In this document: positions 1 through 13,192 of the stretch, one piece after another
Numbering within the stretch: position 1 is the stretch's first letter
Layout: each line of letters opens with the position of its first letter
Origin: Cobetia sp. L2A1
GTDB lineage: Bacteria > Pseudomonadota > Gammaproteobacteria > Pseudomonadales > Halomonadaceae
Length of the DNA: 64,000 nucleotides
Assembly: GCF_009796845.1 (NCBI RefSeq)
Contig: NZ_CP047025.1
Coordinates: 3,782,001 to 3,846,000, forward strand
Direction: 5' to 3'
Notes under the pieces: generated by a model
What the model was told of the DNA's origin: nothing
What the model saw: the letters and a program-made list of their open reading frames with translations, nothing else
The model's database searches: none
Program-made: the position numbers and the translations under genes

Positions 1-2691
<2,691 letters not shown>

Positions 2692-2932
2692 ATATAACCC
2701 CAAGGGGTCTGTCAAGGATTACGAATTGTCGGACAACTCCGACATATCGTTTGATGGACATATGCTTGGCGCACATATCCATCGTCAGCATGATTCACAT
2801 TGTTAAAGAGCGGCTGTTCAGTGAACAGTGAGAAGCGCACTCGTAGGAGCGCGCTTGCCACTGCCGGCTAAGCCAGCAATAAGATCAGGTAATTCGTTGT
2901 GAGCACTTGCCGCGAGCGATAAACAGTGTCGA
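2692..2932 (-). other. 16S-23S internal transcribed spacer without tRNA genes
   Basis: This spacer of about 240 bases has no tRNA-Ile or tRNA-Ala cloverleaf, although many gammaproteobacterial spacers carry them. It holds a boxA antitermination element (GCTCTTTAACA on the minus strand, 2801-2811). One half of the 16S processing stem lies at 2883-2912 and pairs with 4572-4600 in the leader. The 5' half of the 23S processing stem lies at about 2691-2795; its partner is seen 3' of 23S in copy 2, near 57935-58019. A local hairpin sits at 2754-2784. Confidence 0.85.
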
Positions 2933-4473
<1,541 letters not shown>

Positions 4474-4757
4474 ATAAGCTTGATAGTCTGTTAAGCAGAC
4501 CAAACTTGGTTCAGAGTCAAACTTCTCGTGAGAGGCTTGCTCCGATATTTGGTGACCTTGTCACCACTCATCGGCAAGCGCTCACACGAATTACCTGATC
4601 AAATTTTTAAAGAGCGTCGCTGTTAAGCGAGGAGGCATATTCTACCAGGAACGCTTGAGAAGTCAAGCACTTGGTGATGAGTCAGTCGACTGCCTCTAAG
4701 CATCATCAAGTAGTGAGGGGCGATGCCCGTTCACGTGTTCCGTAAGGTGTGCGGCGT
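4474..4757 (-). promoter_or_regulatory. rRNA operon leader with boxA and RNase III stem half
   Basis: Transcribed leader of the first rRNA operon. It carries boxA at 4602-4615 (minus-strand GCTCTTTAAAAATT). A segment at 4572-4600 is complementary to 2883-2912 beyond the 16S 3' end, so the two ends of pre-16S RNA can form the long stem normally cut by RNase III. The leader is identical in the second operon. Confidence 0.8.
4639..4666 (-). promoter_or_regulatory. rRNA promoter P2
   Basis: Minus-strand sigma70-type promoter. The -35 is TTGACT (4661-4666), the spacer is 16 bases and the -10 is TAGAAT (4639-4644). It is the promoter nearer to the 16S gene and is repeated exactly at 62856-62883. 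Confidence 0.75.
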
Positions 4758-4785
4758 ATTCTAGCGAATCTGCCGGGATTGTCAA
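4758..4785 (-). promoter_or_regulatory. rRNA promoter P1
   Basis: Minus-strand promoter with a perfect -35 TTGACA (4780-4785), a 16-base spacer and -10 TAGAAT (4758-4763). A GC-rich discriminator (ACGCCGC) follows, as expected of a growth-rate and ppGpp-controlled rRNA promoter. An A-rich stretch upstream (about 4798-4830) could serve as an UP element. The same promoter lies at 62975-63002. Confidence 0.8.
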
Positions 4786-4952
4786 GTGGAGTGTTTCGGA
4801 GAGATTTGAAAAACATCAATCGAAACAATCACCTGCACACCTCTTTCACCGCTGGTAACGCCCTGCGTCACCGGCAGCGGATGCGTACTTTACGCACCGA
4901 ACTGGTTCAGCGCAAGGGCTTTTGGGTCGAAATGTCATCTTTATCGCACACG

Positions 4953-6803
4953 TCACGCCGGCAGGGCATATTCCAGCATCAACTGGAGTGTTTCTCGGCC
5001 TCGCCAACGGTTGCGAGACAACTTATAAGCGCAGTGCAGAAGATCTCCCAGGCCAAAGACGGGAGCTTCGCCAGGCGTTAATGCTCTGAACCAGATGGCT
5101 TTTATGCGCACTCGCCCCAACGACAGCTCCAAAGAGAGGTGGCTACCGCCAGCACCTACGGGCCGCAAGCTTTCTATCATGAAGCGCCCCTCGAAGAGAG
5201 GCGCTTCAAACTCACGCCCGAAAGGTGCGAGCCGCTCGATCTCGTCGAGAGTCGTCAGACTCAGCTGCCCTTCTGCCAACTCTCCATCACTCAGTATCAA
5301 TGGATTGAGCGACTGATCACCTAGCTGCTCGTCAGCGGCCTGTTGAATGGCTTGAACAAAGGCATCTTTCTCTTCCATTGGCAGCCCAACGCCGGCGGCC
5401 CCACTGTGACCACCGAAACGCGGCAAACAGTGCGGGGCTAAATCATGAGCCCGCTGCAAGGCATTACGCAGATGCAGCCCTTCAATAGAACGACCCGAGC
5501 CTGTCAGCATACCTGGCGCCGCCGCTGGGGTAAGCACGACAGCAGGACGACCAAATTTCTGAACCAGGCGAGAAGCTACAATCCCCTGCACTCCCGGATG
5601 ACCATCTTCAAGGTAGATGACGATGATTTTATGCCCTGCCCGCAGCGACTCCATGGCGAGCGAACGCGCCGACTCCACCATGTCAGCTTCTATCGTCTTA
5701 CGTGACTGATTGTCCTGATCGAGCACATCCAAAGCCTTGTTTGCCACCGTATCTTCACGCGCCAGCATGAAGTGCAGCGCAGCATAAGGATCATCAAGGC
5801 GAGAGCGTGCATTGATGCGTGGCCCCATCTGAAAGGCCAGCGTCTCGGCATTGAAAGGTACACTATCAGCACCAAGGCGCTCAGCCATCGCACGCCAGCA
5901 GGGCTCCTGCATGCGATTGATCAGCGTCAGGCCGAGATTGACCACTGCACGATTGATTGCACTGCCCCCCAGCGACACACAGTCCGCCACGGTACCCAGT
6001 GCCACATATGACAGCCACGGCGAGAGCTTGGGCGCATCGCCAGGCAACCTGCCCTGCTCGATCAACACGTTGCGGGTCAGCGACATGGTTAGCCAGGCCA
6101 CCATACAACCTGCAATAGTGGCATCCGGATAGTCACAATCAGCACGTGTCGGATTGACAGTGGCATAGGCCGAGGCTGGCGGCCCTTCAAGCGGTAGTGC
6201 GTGATGGTCTGTCACTACCACCTCTATCCCGGCCTCTTTGAGCAGCGCCAGACGCGCCTCATCACTGGAGCCGCAATCAGCAGTAACGATCAATGAGGGT
6301 CGCGGCGACAACGTCATGATTCGCTCAACCAGCGACAGACTGATCCCATAGCCATCGTGTATACGATGACCTATCAAGCTATGCACGTGATCATTCGGCA
6401 CGCCAAACAGCTCGGTGAGTGTACGCAGCATCACTACATGGGAAGTGATGCCATCTACGTCATAGTCCGTCAGAATGCCAATGTGCTCACCGTCACTGAC
6501 CGCGCGAGCAATACGCTCGGCGGCGCGACGACCATCTGCCAGCCGCTCGGGATGCTCAATATGCTTGAGTGCCGGCGTGATCAGTGCTTCCAGCGGTGCC
6601 TTGCAACTCTCCAATGTCAGTCGCCCGGCCAGTACACGAGCCTGCAATTCACTCAGACCTGTCGCGATGCCCTGTTGATAGAGGCGCTCGTCCCGTGCAC
6701 GCGGACGAATGACGCGCGCAATGCTGACCGCGAGCGTACGCTCATCCGGACGCGCCAAAGTGCTCTGGAATGAAGGGGCCGGCAAGGTGGAAGTGACTGA
6801 CAT
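4953..6803 (-). CDS. recJ: Single-stranded-DNA-specific exonuclease RecJ
   Basis: 616 aa; 5'-3' single-strand exonuclease of the DHH family, acting in RecF-pathway recombination, mismatch repair and base excision repair. Motif I is seen as DYDVDG (residues 113-118), an ADCG motif at 175-178 and the DHH core VTDHH at 197-201. A later RLDD motif and a C-terminal OB-like domain ending in LQLMLEYALPA are also present. Length is a little above the usual 570-580. The start is ATG 6803, with AGGAG 7 bases upstream; an in-frame extension to 6893 lacks a ribosome site. It lies downstream of thrC behind a terminator. No clear terminator separates its stop from the rRNA promoter P1 170 bases on. Confidence 0.95.
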   Translation of the reverse strand: MSVTSTLPAPSFQSTLARPDERTLAVSIARVIRPRARDERLYQQGIATGLSELQARVLAGRLTLESCKAPLEALITPALKHIEHPERLADGRRAAERIARAVSDGEHIGILTDYDVDGITSHVVMLRTLTELFGVPNDHVHSLIGHRIHDGYGISLSLVERIMTLSPRPSLIVTADCGSSDEARLALLKEAGIEVVVTDHHALPLEGPPASAYATVNPTRADCDYPDATIAGCMVAWLTMSLTRNVLIEQGRLPGDAPKLSPWLSYVALGTVADCVSLGGSAINRAVVNLGLTLINRMQEPCWRAMAERLGADSVPFNAETLAFQMGPRINARSRLDDPYAALHFMLAREDTVANKALDVLDQDNQSRKTIEADMVESARSLAMESLRAGHKIIVIYLEDGHPGVQGIVASRLVQKFGRPAVVLTPAAAPGMLTGSGRSIEGLHLRNALQRAHDLAPHCLPRFGGHSGAAGVGLPMEEKDAFVQAIQQAADEQLGDQSLNPLILSDGELAEGQLSLTTLDEIERLAPFGREFEAPLFEGRFMIESLRPVGAGGSHLSLELSLGRVRIKAIWFRALTPGEAPVFGLGDLLHCAYKLSRNRWRGRETLQLMLEYALPA

Positions 6804-6865
6804 GAAGGACTCCTGACAAACGACATGGCCGCCATTTCGGCAGAAGACTGCAAAAATGACGGCCA

Positions 6866-6908
6866 TGAAAAAATGACTACCGATCAGCCCCAAAGGCCCG
6901 ACCGGTAG
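6866..6908 (-). terminator. Terminator after thrC
   Basis: On the minus strand an imperfect hairpin with outer stem CTACCG/CGGTAG (6877-6908) is followed by TCATTTTTT. It lies just below the thrC stop and 63 bases above the recJ start, so it probably ends the hom-thrC transcript. Confidence 0.6.
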
Positions 6909-6917
6909 CTGATGCGA

Positions 6918-8309
6918 TCACCCGCGGCGATTCTCACGCACGAACTTCTGCACGGCAGCCAATTCAGCTGGCAGCACGCTGTAACGCTCTTCGCGTTCAA
7001 GCAGATCACTCAGGTGCGGCGGCAGATCAACACCCGCAAAGCCTGCACGCGCGACAGCCTCAGCGAACTTGGCGGGATGAGCGGTCGCCAGCGTAATCAT
7101 CGGTGTCACGGTATCAGTGCGGCAGGCTTCTGCCGCGCGATAGCCTGTGGCCGTATGCGGATCAAGAATCTCGCCGGTACGCTGATGTGCCTCACGAATG
7201 ACCTCAAGGATCGTCTCGTCGTCGACGCTATGACTAGAGAACAGCTCACGCAGCTTGGCCAGCGGTGCATCCGCCAATGCCGACGGTTCACGCGAGAAGT
7301 GCTCAAGAAGCTCGCGGATCGCCTTGCCATCACGTCCATAGGCTTCAAACAACAGCCGCTCGAAGTTGGAGGACACCACGATATCCATCGACGGTGCCAG
7401 CGTCGCTTTCAGCTCCTGACGCGAGAAGTCATTGGAGGAGATCGTACGGTGCAGGATATCGTTGGCGTTGGTGGCGATCACCAACTGACGGACCGGCAAC
7501 CCCATGCGCGAGGCCAGATACCCGGCAAAGATATTGCCGAAGTTGGCCGAAGGGACCGTGAAGCTAACCTGACGTGCCGGCGCACCAAGTGCGACGCCCG
7601 CTGCTATGTAATAAACCGTCTGGGCCATGATACGCGCCCAGTTGATCGAATTGACCGCGACCAGACGCGTACCATTCAGGAAGTCCTGATCAGCAAAGCT
7701 GGCCTTGACCATTGCCTGAGCATCATCAAAATTGCCTTCGATGGCAATATTGAAGACATTCGGTGCCAGCACTGAAGTCATCTGGCGACGCTGCACTTCA
7801 GACACCCGGTTATGCGGATGCAAAATGAAGATATCCACGTGGTCGCAGGCACGACACCCCTCAATGGCAGCAGAACCGGTATCACCCGACGTCGCTCCCA
7901 TGATGATGGCACGTTCGCCACGCTTGGAGAGGAAATGCTCGAGCAAACGGCCCAGCAACTGCAGCGCGACATCCTTGAAGGCCAGCGTCGGCCCGTGAAA
8001 CAGCTCCAACAGATAATGATTGCTGTCGAGCTGATTGAGCGGCACTACCGCATCATGACTGAACGTGGCGTAAGTCTCGCGCACGATACCGCGAAATGTC
8101 TCGTCATCGATGGCGCCGTCGACAAACGGCTTCATGACACGGAAGGCAATTTCCGCATAAGACTCACCAGCCATCGCACTGAGCTCATCAGCACTGAACT
8201 GCGGCAAAGTTTCCGGTACATACAAGCCACCGTCGCTGGCCAGCCCTGTCAGGACTACATCTTCAAACCCGAGCGCCGGCGCCAGGCCGCGCGTAGAAAT
8301 ATAACGCAT
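6918..8309 (-). CDS. thrC: Threonine synthase
   Basis: 463 aa; PLP enzyme converting O-phosphohomoserine to threonine, the last step of threonine synthesis. The N-terminus MRYISTRG is typical of the family. The PLP lysine is K112 in GPTLAFKDVALQ, and a GATSGDTGSAA phosphate-binding loop follows. Length fits the long threonine synthase type. Start ATG 8309 is chosen because the family N-terminus begins there and GGAAG lies upstream; the open frame runs on to 8390 without conserved sequence. It follows hom by 104 bases on the same strand, so the two are probably co-transcribed. Confidence 0.96.
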   Translation of the reverse strand: MRYISTRGLAPALGFEDVVLTGLASDGGLYVPETLPQFSADELSAMAGESYAEIAFRVMKPFVDGAIDDETFRGIVRETYATFSHDAVVPLNQLDSNHYLLELFHGPTLAFKDVALQLLGRLLEHFLSKRGERAIIMGATSGDTGSAAIEGCRACDHVDIFILHPHNRVSEVQRRQMTSVLAPNVFNIAIEGNFDDAQAMVKASFADQDFLNGTRLVAVNSINWARIMAQTVYYIAAGVALGAPARQVSFTVPSANFGNIFAGYLASRMGLPVRQLVIATNANDILHRTISSNDFSRQELKATLAPSMDIVVSSNFERLLFEAYGRDGKAIRELLEHFSREPSALADAPLAKLRELFSSHSVDDETILEVIREAHQRTGEILDPHTATGYRAAEACRTDTVTPMITLATAHPAKFAEAVARAGFAGVDLPPHLSDLLEREERYSVLPAELAAVQKFVRENRRG

Positions 8310-8413
8310 GTCGTGTCTTCCCGTGGCCTTTGCCACCTGAATGATTCTTGCCCTTCCGACCCTCGCCGGCTGCCCAGCGGGAGTGACCAAAAGCCACTCC
8401 CGAATGCACGCCG

Positions 8414-9730
8414 TTAGGCGTTGTCGTCGAGATCTTCGACGCGGATACGCACCACGGAGCCAGCGACATCGACCAATGCTTCCAGCTGACGAATCGCTTC
8501 GTTCATATGCAGCTCACGAGCACGGTGCGTCAGCAGAATGATCGGCACCAACTCACCTTCGGTGGCTTCCTTCTGGATAATCGCCTCGATGGAAATGCCC
8601 TGCTCAGCAAGTATTGTTGCGACACGCGCCAATACGCCTGGGCGATCCACTGCCTGTAACCGCAAATAGCAGGCAGTTTCGATATCTTCCATCGGCAGAA
8701 TCGGCAACGTATCACCGTGCTGATTGACCTCAGAGAAGGCCAGATACGGCACGCGATAGCGATGGTCAGTCGCAATGTCCCGCGCCACGTCGAGGAGGTC
8801 AGCCACGACAGCTGAGGCCGTCGGCTCAGCACCAGCACCCGCTCCGTAGTAAAGAGTAGGGCCGACCGCATCACCCATCACTTCAATGGCATTCTTGACG
8901 CCATGCACATTGGCCAGTAGGCGCTCCTTGGGGATCAGCGTCGGATGCACGCGCAATTCGAGCCCCTTGCCAGTCGCACGCGTGATGCCCAGATGCTTGA
9001 TGACGTAGCCAAGGTTATCAGCCTGTTCGATGTCCTCGGCAGTAATGCGCGAAATGCCTTCGGTGTAGGCCTTGTCGAACTGCAGCGGTACACCAAAGGC
9101 AATAGAGGCCAGGATGGTCAGCTTATGCGCGGCATCGATACCTTCGATATCGAAGGTCGGATCAGCCTCGGCATACCCTAGCGCCTGCGCTTCAGCCAAC
9201 ACGTCATTGAAACTGCGGCCTTCGTCACGCATCGCACTGAGAATAAAGTTGCCTGTGCCATTGATGATTCCAGCCAGCCACTGGATGCGATTGGCACCCA
9301 GGCCTTCGCGCAATGACTTGATGACCGGAATGCCACCGGCAACAGCGGCTTCGAAAGCGACCATGACGCCCTTTTCAGCAGCAGCACGGAAGATCTCGTT
9401 ACCGTGTACGGCAATCAATGCCTTGTTGGCAGTGACGACATGCTTGCCATTGGCAATGGCTTCCATCACCAGCTCATACGCGACGTCATAGCCGCCAATC
9501 AACTCGACCAGCACATCAATCTCGGGATTGCGCGCCACCTCGAAGATGTCATGAGTACGGCTGACACCAGTGAGATCGCAGTCGGGATTATCACGTCGTG
9601 CACCGATCTGTTCGATAATAATAGGGCGCCCGGCACGACGCGCAATTTCATCGGCATTACGGGTCAACACGTTGAACGTGCCGCCACCTACGGTACCCAG
9701 ACCACAGATTCCTACTTTCACCGGTTTCAA
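8414..9730 (-). CDS. hom: Homoserine dehydrogenase
   Basis: 438 aa; NAD(P)-dependent reduction of aspartate semialdehyde to homoserine, the branch point to threonine and methionine. The Rossmann motif GICGLGTVGGG is at residues 8-18, the catalytic region INGTGNFILS is mid-protein, and EADPTFDIEGIDAAHK follows. A C-terminal ACT domain (about 350-425, LQAVDRPGVLARVA) suggests allosteric feedback by threonine. This is the monofunctional form with no aspartokinase fused. thrC lies downstream. The 182 bases between hom and the upstream dsbC stop show no obvious attenuator. Confidence 0.96.
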   Translation of the reverse strand: MKPVKVGICGLGTVGGGTFNVLTRNADEIARRAGRPIIIEQIGARRDNPDCDLTGVSRTHDIFEVARNPEIDVLVELIGGYDVAYELVMEAIANGKHVVTANKALIAVHGNEIFRAAAEKGVMVAFEAAVAGGIPVIKSLREGLGANRIQWLAGIINGTGNFILSAMRDEGRSFNDVLAEAQALGYAEADPTFDIEGIDAAHKLTILASIAFGVPLQFDKAYTEGISRITAEDIEQADNLGYVIKHLGITRATGKGLELRVHPTLIPKERLLANVHGVKNAIEVMGDAVGPTLYYGAGAGAEPTASAVVADLLDVARDIATDHRYRVPYLAFSEVNQHGDTLPILPMEDIETACYLRLQAVDRPGVLARVATILAEQGISIEAIIQKEATEGELVPIILLTHRARELHMNEAIRQLEALVDVAGSVVRIRVEDLDDNA

Positions 9731-9912
9731 CGTCGCTTTCCTCTCTTGTTACTGTATCCAGCGTTGATGGCCGCGCCTGTTGCGCTGTCGCCTTGCCGAC
9801 CTGTCGTCGGTCTCTTATCCAGACAGCATGAACCTGCTGCAGTCTGCCGTGACCACGGTAGCAAGGCAGGACGGCCTGTCAACGCGTGATCGATGTATTA
9901 CTTGCCTTCCAC

Positions 9913-10683
9913 TCAGCTATCAACACCCAGCATCGTGGCAAGGCGGTCAACCGGAAGGTAGCCCGGCACCATCTGGCCATCTGGCATCACGATCGCCGGC
10001 GTGCCCTGAACCCCCATGCGCGTACCGAGCTCAAACTGGCTAGCGACCGGAGCATCACAACTAGCGGCCTGCTTGGGCACCTCACCTTCATTCTTGATGC
10101 GATTCATGGCTTCAGTAGGATTCTCGGCGCACCACACCTGAGCCAACTCACGGGCCCCCTGAGAGCGCATGCCCCCGCGCGGGAAAGCCAGATAGCGCAC
10201 TTCGATGCCGCGTGCGTTCAGCTCAGGCACTTCCTTGTGCAGCTTGCGGCAATAGGGGCAGGTGGTATCGGTAAACACGCTGATAACTGCCTTGACCTCA
10301 CCAGCAGGCCGGAAGATGACCATGTCATCTTCGCTGACATCAGCCAGCAACTTGCGGCGCTCACCATTGGCCTTCTGCTCACTGAGATTGACCAGCCCCT
10401 TCTCCGCATCATTGCGATACATTTCGCCAACAATCAGATGCTGACCATCAATGTCGGTATAGAAACTCTCACCACTCGTCAGACGTACCTCATAAAGTCC
10501 CTTTATCGGACTGGAGGCCAATGTCTCGATCGGCAGCGGTTTGCCATTGACGACCAACTTGCCACGCAGGTCATCCAGTGCATCAGCCTGCGCCAGCGGT
10601 GCCAGAAGTGTCAGTAACGCGCCGGCACCAAGCAGGCGGAGAGCGTACGTCAGACGCTGTGTCCGGGGGGGAAGTTTGCTCAT
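9913..10683 (-). CDS. dsbC: Thiol:disulfide interchange protein DsbC
   Basis: 256 aa; periplasmic disulfide isomerase that corrects wrong disulfides and is kept reduced by DsbD. A signal peptide spans about residues 1-34, ending ALLTLLAPLAQADA. An N-terminal dimerisation domain follows, then a thioredoxin domain with active site C142-P-Y-C145; E. coli DsbC has CGYC, so the CPYC dipeptide is DsbG-like. A second cysteine pair occurs further on. A cis-proline TPAIVMPDG motif is present. Start ATG 10683 gives a normal signal peptide; the frame extends to 10716 without support. It lies 39 bases after xerD, as in related genomes. Confidence 0.93.
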   Translation of the reverse strand: MSKLPPRTQRLTYALRLLGAGALLTLLAPLAQADALDDLRGKLVVNGKPLPIETLASSPIKGLYEVRLTSGESFYTDIDGQHLIVGEMYRNDAEKGLVNLSEQKANGERRKLLADVSEDDMVIFRPAGEVKAVISVFTDTTCPYCRKLHKEVPELNARGIEVRYLAFPRGGMRSQGARELAQVWCAENPTEAMNRIKNEGEVPKQAASCDAPVASQFELGTRMGVQGTPAIVMPDGQMVPGYLPVDRLATMLGVDS

Positions 10684-10722
10684 TGATCTCTCCTTGACGT
10701 CCGCGGGCGAGGTCATAGCCCA

Positions 10723-11628
10723 TCAGCCACGCGGATGGTGTTCGGCATGCAGGCGTTCCAGGCGCGCCTGGGCCACATGAGTATAAATCTGGGTCGTGGA
10801 TAGATCGCGATGTCCCAGTAACAGCTGCACAACGCGCAAATTGGCACCGTGATTAAGCAGGTGCGTAGCAAAAGCATGGCGGAGCGTATGCGGTGACAGC
10901 GGCTTGTCGATGCCGGCCGTCACAGCATGGCGACGGATGCGATGCCAGAAAGTCTGCCGTGTCATTGCGCTATCGTGCCGACCGGGAAACAGCGCCGGAC
11001 GTGCCTGGTCGGCCATCATCGCAGGTCGGCCAACGGACAGCCAGCGTGACAACCAGTCACAAGCTTCCTCCCCCAATGGTACCAGCCGCTCGCGATCACC
11101 CTTGCCGATGACTCGCACCACACCTTGGCGAAGGTTCAGCGCATCAACGCTCAAGTTCACCAACTCACTGATGCGCAATCCCGCACCATATAACACTTCA
11201 AGCATGGTGCGATCGCGCAATCCAATGGCGGTCTCCAGGTCCGGAGCCTCCAGCAAGCGCTCGACTTCATCTTCATCCAATGTGCCGGGAAGACTGGGGA
11301 TCACACGGGGCAGACGCACCTCATGCAGAGGATCGGACTCGATCATCCCTTCTGCCAGCGCCCAACGATAAAAGCGTCGCAATGCCGATAACAGGCGCGC
11401 GGTAGAGCGAAGCGCATGCGACTCGCGACGCGAATCACAGAAGGCCTGTACCTGCGGTGAGGTCACTGACAACAAGGGCATTCTTTCTGTGCCATCTAAC
11501 GCTTGAACAGACAACCAGCGCCGCCATGCGTCGAGATCACTACGATAAGCACCAAGCGTATTGTCACTGGCACCACGCTCAAGCCACAGCGTGTCGAGAA
11601 AGCGCTCAACAAGTCCATCGTCATCCAT
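10723..11628 (-). CDS. xerD: Site-specific tyrosine recombinase XerD
   Basis: 301 aa; with XerC resolves chromosome dimers at dif under FtsK control. An N-terminal core-binding domain spans residues 5-90. The catalytic set is R152, K176, H247, R250, H273 and nucleophile Y282 (TTQIYTHV). Length equals the family's usual 298-300. Start ATG 11628 has GGAGG 10 bases upstream. It sits in the xerD-dsbC order common in gammaproteobacteria. The dimer-resolution role follows from family and context; no dif site was seen in the window. Confidence 0.95.
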   Translation of the reverse strand: MDDDGLVERFLDTLWLERGASDNTLGAYRSDLDAWRRWLSVQALDGTERMPLLSVTSPQVQAFCDSRRESHALRSTARLLSALRRFYRWALAEGMIESDPLHEVRLPRVIPSLPGTLDEDEVERLLEAPDLETAIGLRDRTMLEVLYGAGLRISELVNLSVDALNLRQGVVRVIGKGDRERLVPLGEEACDWLSRWLSVGRPAMMADQARPALFPGRHDSAMTRQTFWHRIRRHAVTAGIDKPLSPHTLRHAFATHLLNHGANLRVVQLLLGHRDLSTTQIYTHVAQARLERLHAEHHPRG

Positions 11629-11751
11629 GATACCGGCGCCTCCTTGATTATCGAGTGAATGTAATGTGCACGTGACTGTCAATTCTACTCTGACAGCCTG
11701 ACAGGTGGATTAACCCGCTCCACTCATCGCAGCTTTCCGACTTTCGGAAAC

Positions 11752-11790
11752 GAGAACACCCCGCCATGCGATGCATGGCGGGGTGTTCTC
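11752..11790 (-). terminator. Terminator of the rpsP-rimM-trmD-rplS operon
   Basis: Perfect 18-bp inverted repeat (arms GAGAACACCCCGCCATGC) with a 3-base loop. On the minus strand it is followed by GTTTCC. It lies 71 bases beyond the rplS stop, between rplS and xerD. The arms are unusually long for a simple terminator. Confidence 0.7.
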
Positions 11791-11861
11791 TACGAGAGTA
11801 CAAGTGGCAATTCGTACCCTCGTGGGGTGCCGAGTTCTGCATTCAGAAAATACGGAGCCGC

Positions 11862-12218
11862 TTAGCCCAGCTTTTCTTTGATACGTGCGGACTTACCGCT
11901 ACGCTCACGGAGGTAGTACAGTTTGGCCTGACGCACGTCACCACGACGCTTGACGGCGATACCGTCAACCTGCGGGCTGTAAGTCTGGAAAGTACGCTCG
12001 ACGCCCACACCGTGGGAGATTTTGCGAACGGTGAAAGCGGAGTTCAGACCGCGGTTACGCTTGCCGATCACCACGCCTTCGAAGGCCTGCAGACGTTCAC
12101 GAGTACCTTCCACGACCTTGACCTGGACGACGATGGTGTCACCCGGTGCAAAGGTCGGGATTTCCTTGACCATCTGCTCGTTTTCGATCGCCTGGATCAG
12201 TTTATTCTTGCTGCTCAT
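11862..12218 (-). CDS. rplS: 50S ribosomal protein L19
   Basis: 118 aa; L19 sits at the 30S-50S interface near bridges with 16S rRNA. The start [16 protein letters not shown] and the block [16 protein letters not shown] are family hallmarks, and the C-terminus KIKEKLG-like end is present as ARIKEKLG. Start ATG 12218 is fixed by family alignment. It is the last gene of the rpsP-rimM-trmD-rplS operon, separated from trmD by 196 bases, which is longer than usual and could hold a control element. Confidence 0.97.
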   Translation of the reverse strand: MSSKNKLIQAIENEQMVKEIPTFAPGDTIVVQVKVVEGTRERLQAFEGVVIGKRNRGLNSAFTVRKISHGVGVERTFQTYSPQVDGIAVKRRGDVRQAKLYYLRERSGKSARIKEKLG

Positions 12219-12414
12219 CGCTAGCTCCAAATTCGTTAGCATCAACCCTGAGGCTGATGTTTGTCATGACCCCGGCACCGCAAACGGCCTTGAACACGGG
12301 GATCGACCTTGTGTGTGACGCGCCACGGGGCTCCCGCAAGATGACTCCGGGCCGTGCCGCACCTCCGCCACGATGGAGACCTTCTCCTAAAAGCGAACGC
12401 AATGTCCGCGAAGA

Positions 12415-13173
12415 TCAGGCCTTACCTTTCCGGGCGTGCTGCGCGATGAACTCGTCGAGCAGCTTGCGCTCCTCTCGAGTCAACGTGCGGCTCTCAAGCA
12501 AATCCGGACGCCTTAGCCAAGTACGTCCCAGAGACTGCTGTAACCGCCAGCGCTTGATCAGAGCATGATTGCCACTGAGCAAGACATCTGGCACCCGCTT
12601 GCCGTCGATGACTTCGGGGCGAGTGTAGTGCGGACAATCGAGCAAACCATCGGTGAAGGAATCTTCCTCCGCGCTGGCTTCATGCCCAAGTACGCCCGGC
12701 ACCAGGCGTGCCACCGTATCGATCAAGACCATGGCTGGCAGCTCACCGCCAGACAGGACGTAATCGCCGATCGACCATTCCTCGTCGATCTCCTCCTCCA
12801 CCACGCGTTCATCAATGCCTTCATAGCGTCCGGCCACCACGATCAGGCGCTCTTGCGTCGCCAATTCGCGGGCACCGGCCTGGTCCAGCCTGCGACCTTG
12901 CGGGGAGAGATAGATCACACGGGCATTGTCACCGCCAGCGGCGCGAGCGTCACGAATGGCGCCACGCAGAGTCTCGACCTTCATCAACATGCCGGGACCT
13001 CCGCCGTAGGGACGATCATCGACCGTACGGTGCCTGTCGGTGGCGTAGTCACGCGGATTCCAGAAATCGACCTCGAGCAGGCCTTTATCGACCGCCCGGC
13101 CGGTCACGCCACTGGCCGTAATGGCCGTGAACATTTCCGGAAACAGACTTACTACACCAATCCACACAGGCAT
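12415..13173 (-). CDS. trmD: tRNA (guanine-N1)-methyltransferase TrmD
   Basis: 252 aa; SPOUT methyltransferase making m1G37 in tRNAs that read CNN codons, preventing +1 frameshifts. The N-terminus [11 protein letters not shown], the block [12 protein letters not shown], the knot segment [10 protein letters not shown] and [14 protein letters not shown] are all present. Size is normal. The gene lies 19 bases after rimM in the conserved operon. Confidence 0.97.
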   Translation of the reverse strand: MPVWIGVVSLFPEMFTAITASGVTGRAVDKGLLEVDFWNPRDYATDRHRTVDDRPYGGGPGMLMKVETLRGAIRDARAAGGDNARVIYLSPQGRRLDQAGARELATQERLIVVAGRYEGIDERVVEEEIDEEWSIGDYVLSGGELPAMVLIDTVARLVPGVLGHEASAEEDSFTDGLLDCPHYTRPEVIDGKRVPDVLLSGNHALIKRWRLQQSLGRTWLRRPDLLESRTLTREERKLLDEFIAQHARKGKA

Positions 13174-13192
13174 CAGCTCTCTGTGCTTAACA

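Noticed and set aside
2692..2932. tRNA-Ile/tRNA-Ala in the rRNA spacer
   Set aside because: No T-arm (GGTTCRANYCC) or CCA-ended cloverleaf is present.
6912..7775. 287-codon plus-strand frame opposite thrC
   Set aside because: Shadow of thrC, which has conserved motifs and a good start.
10723..11628. Integrase of a mobile element
   Set aside because: The tyrosine recombinase is XerD by length, motifs and its place beside dsbC; no att sites or phage genes are near.
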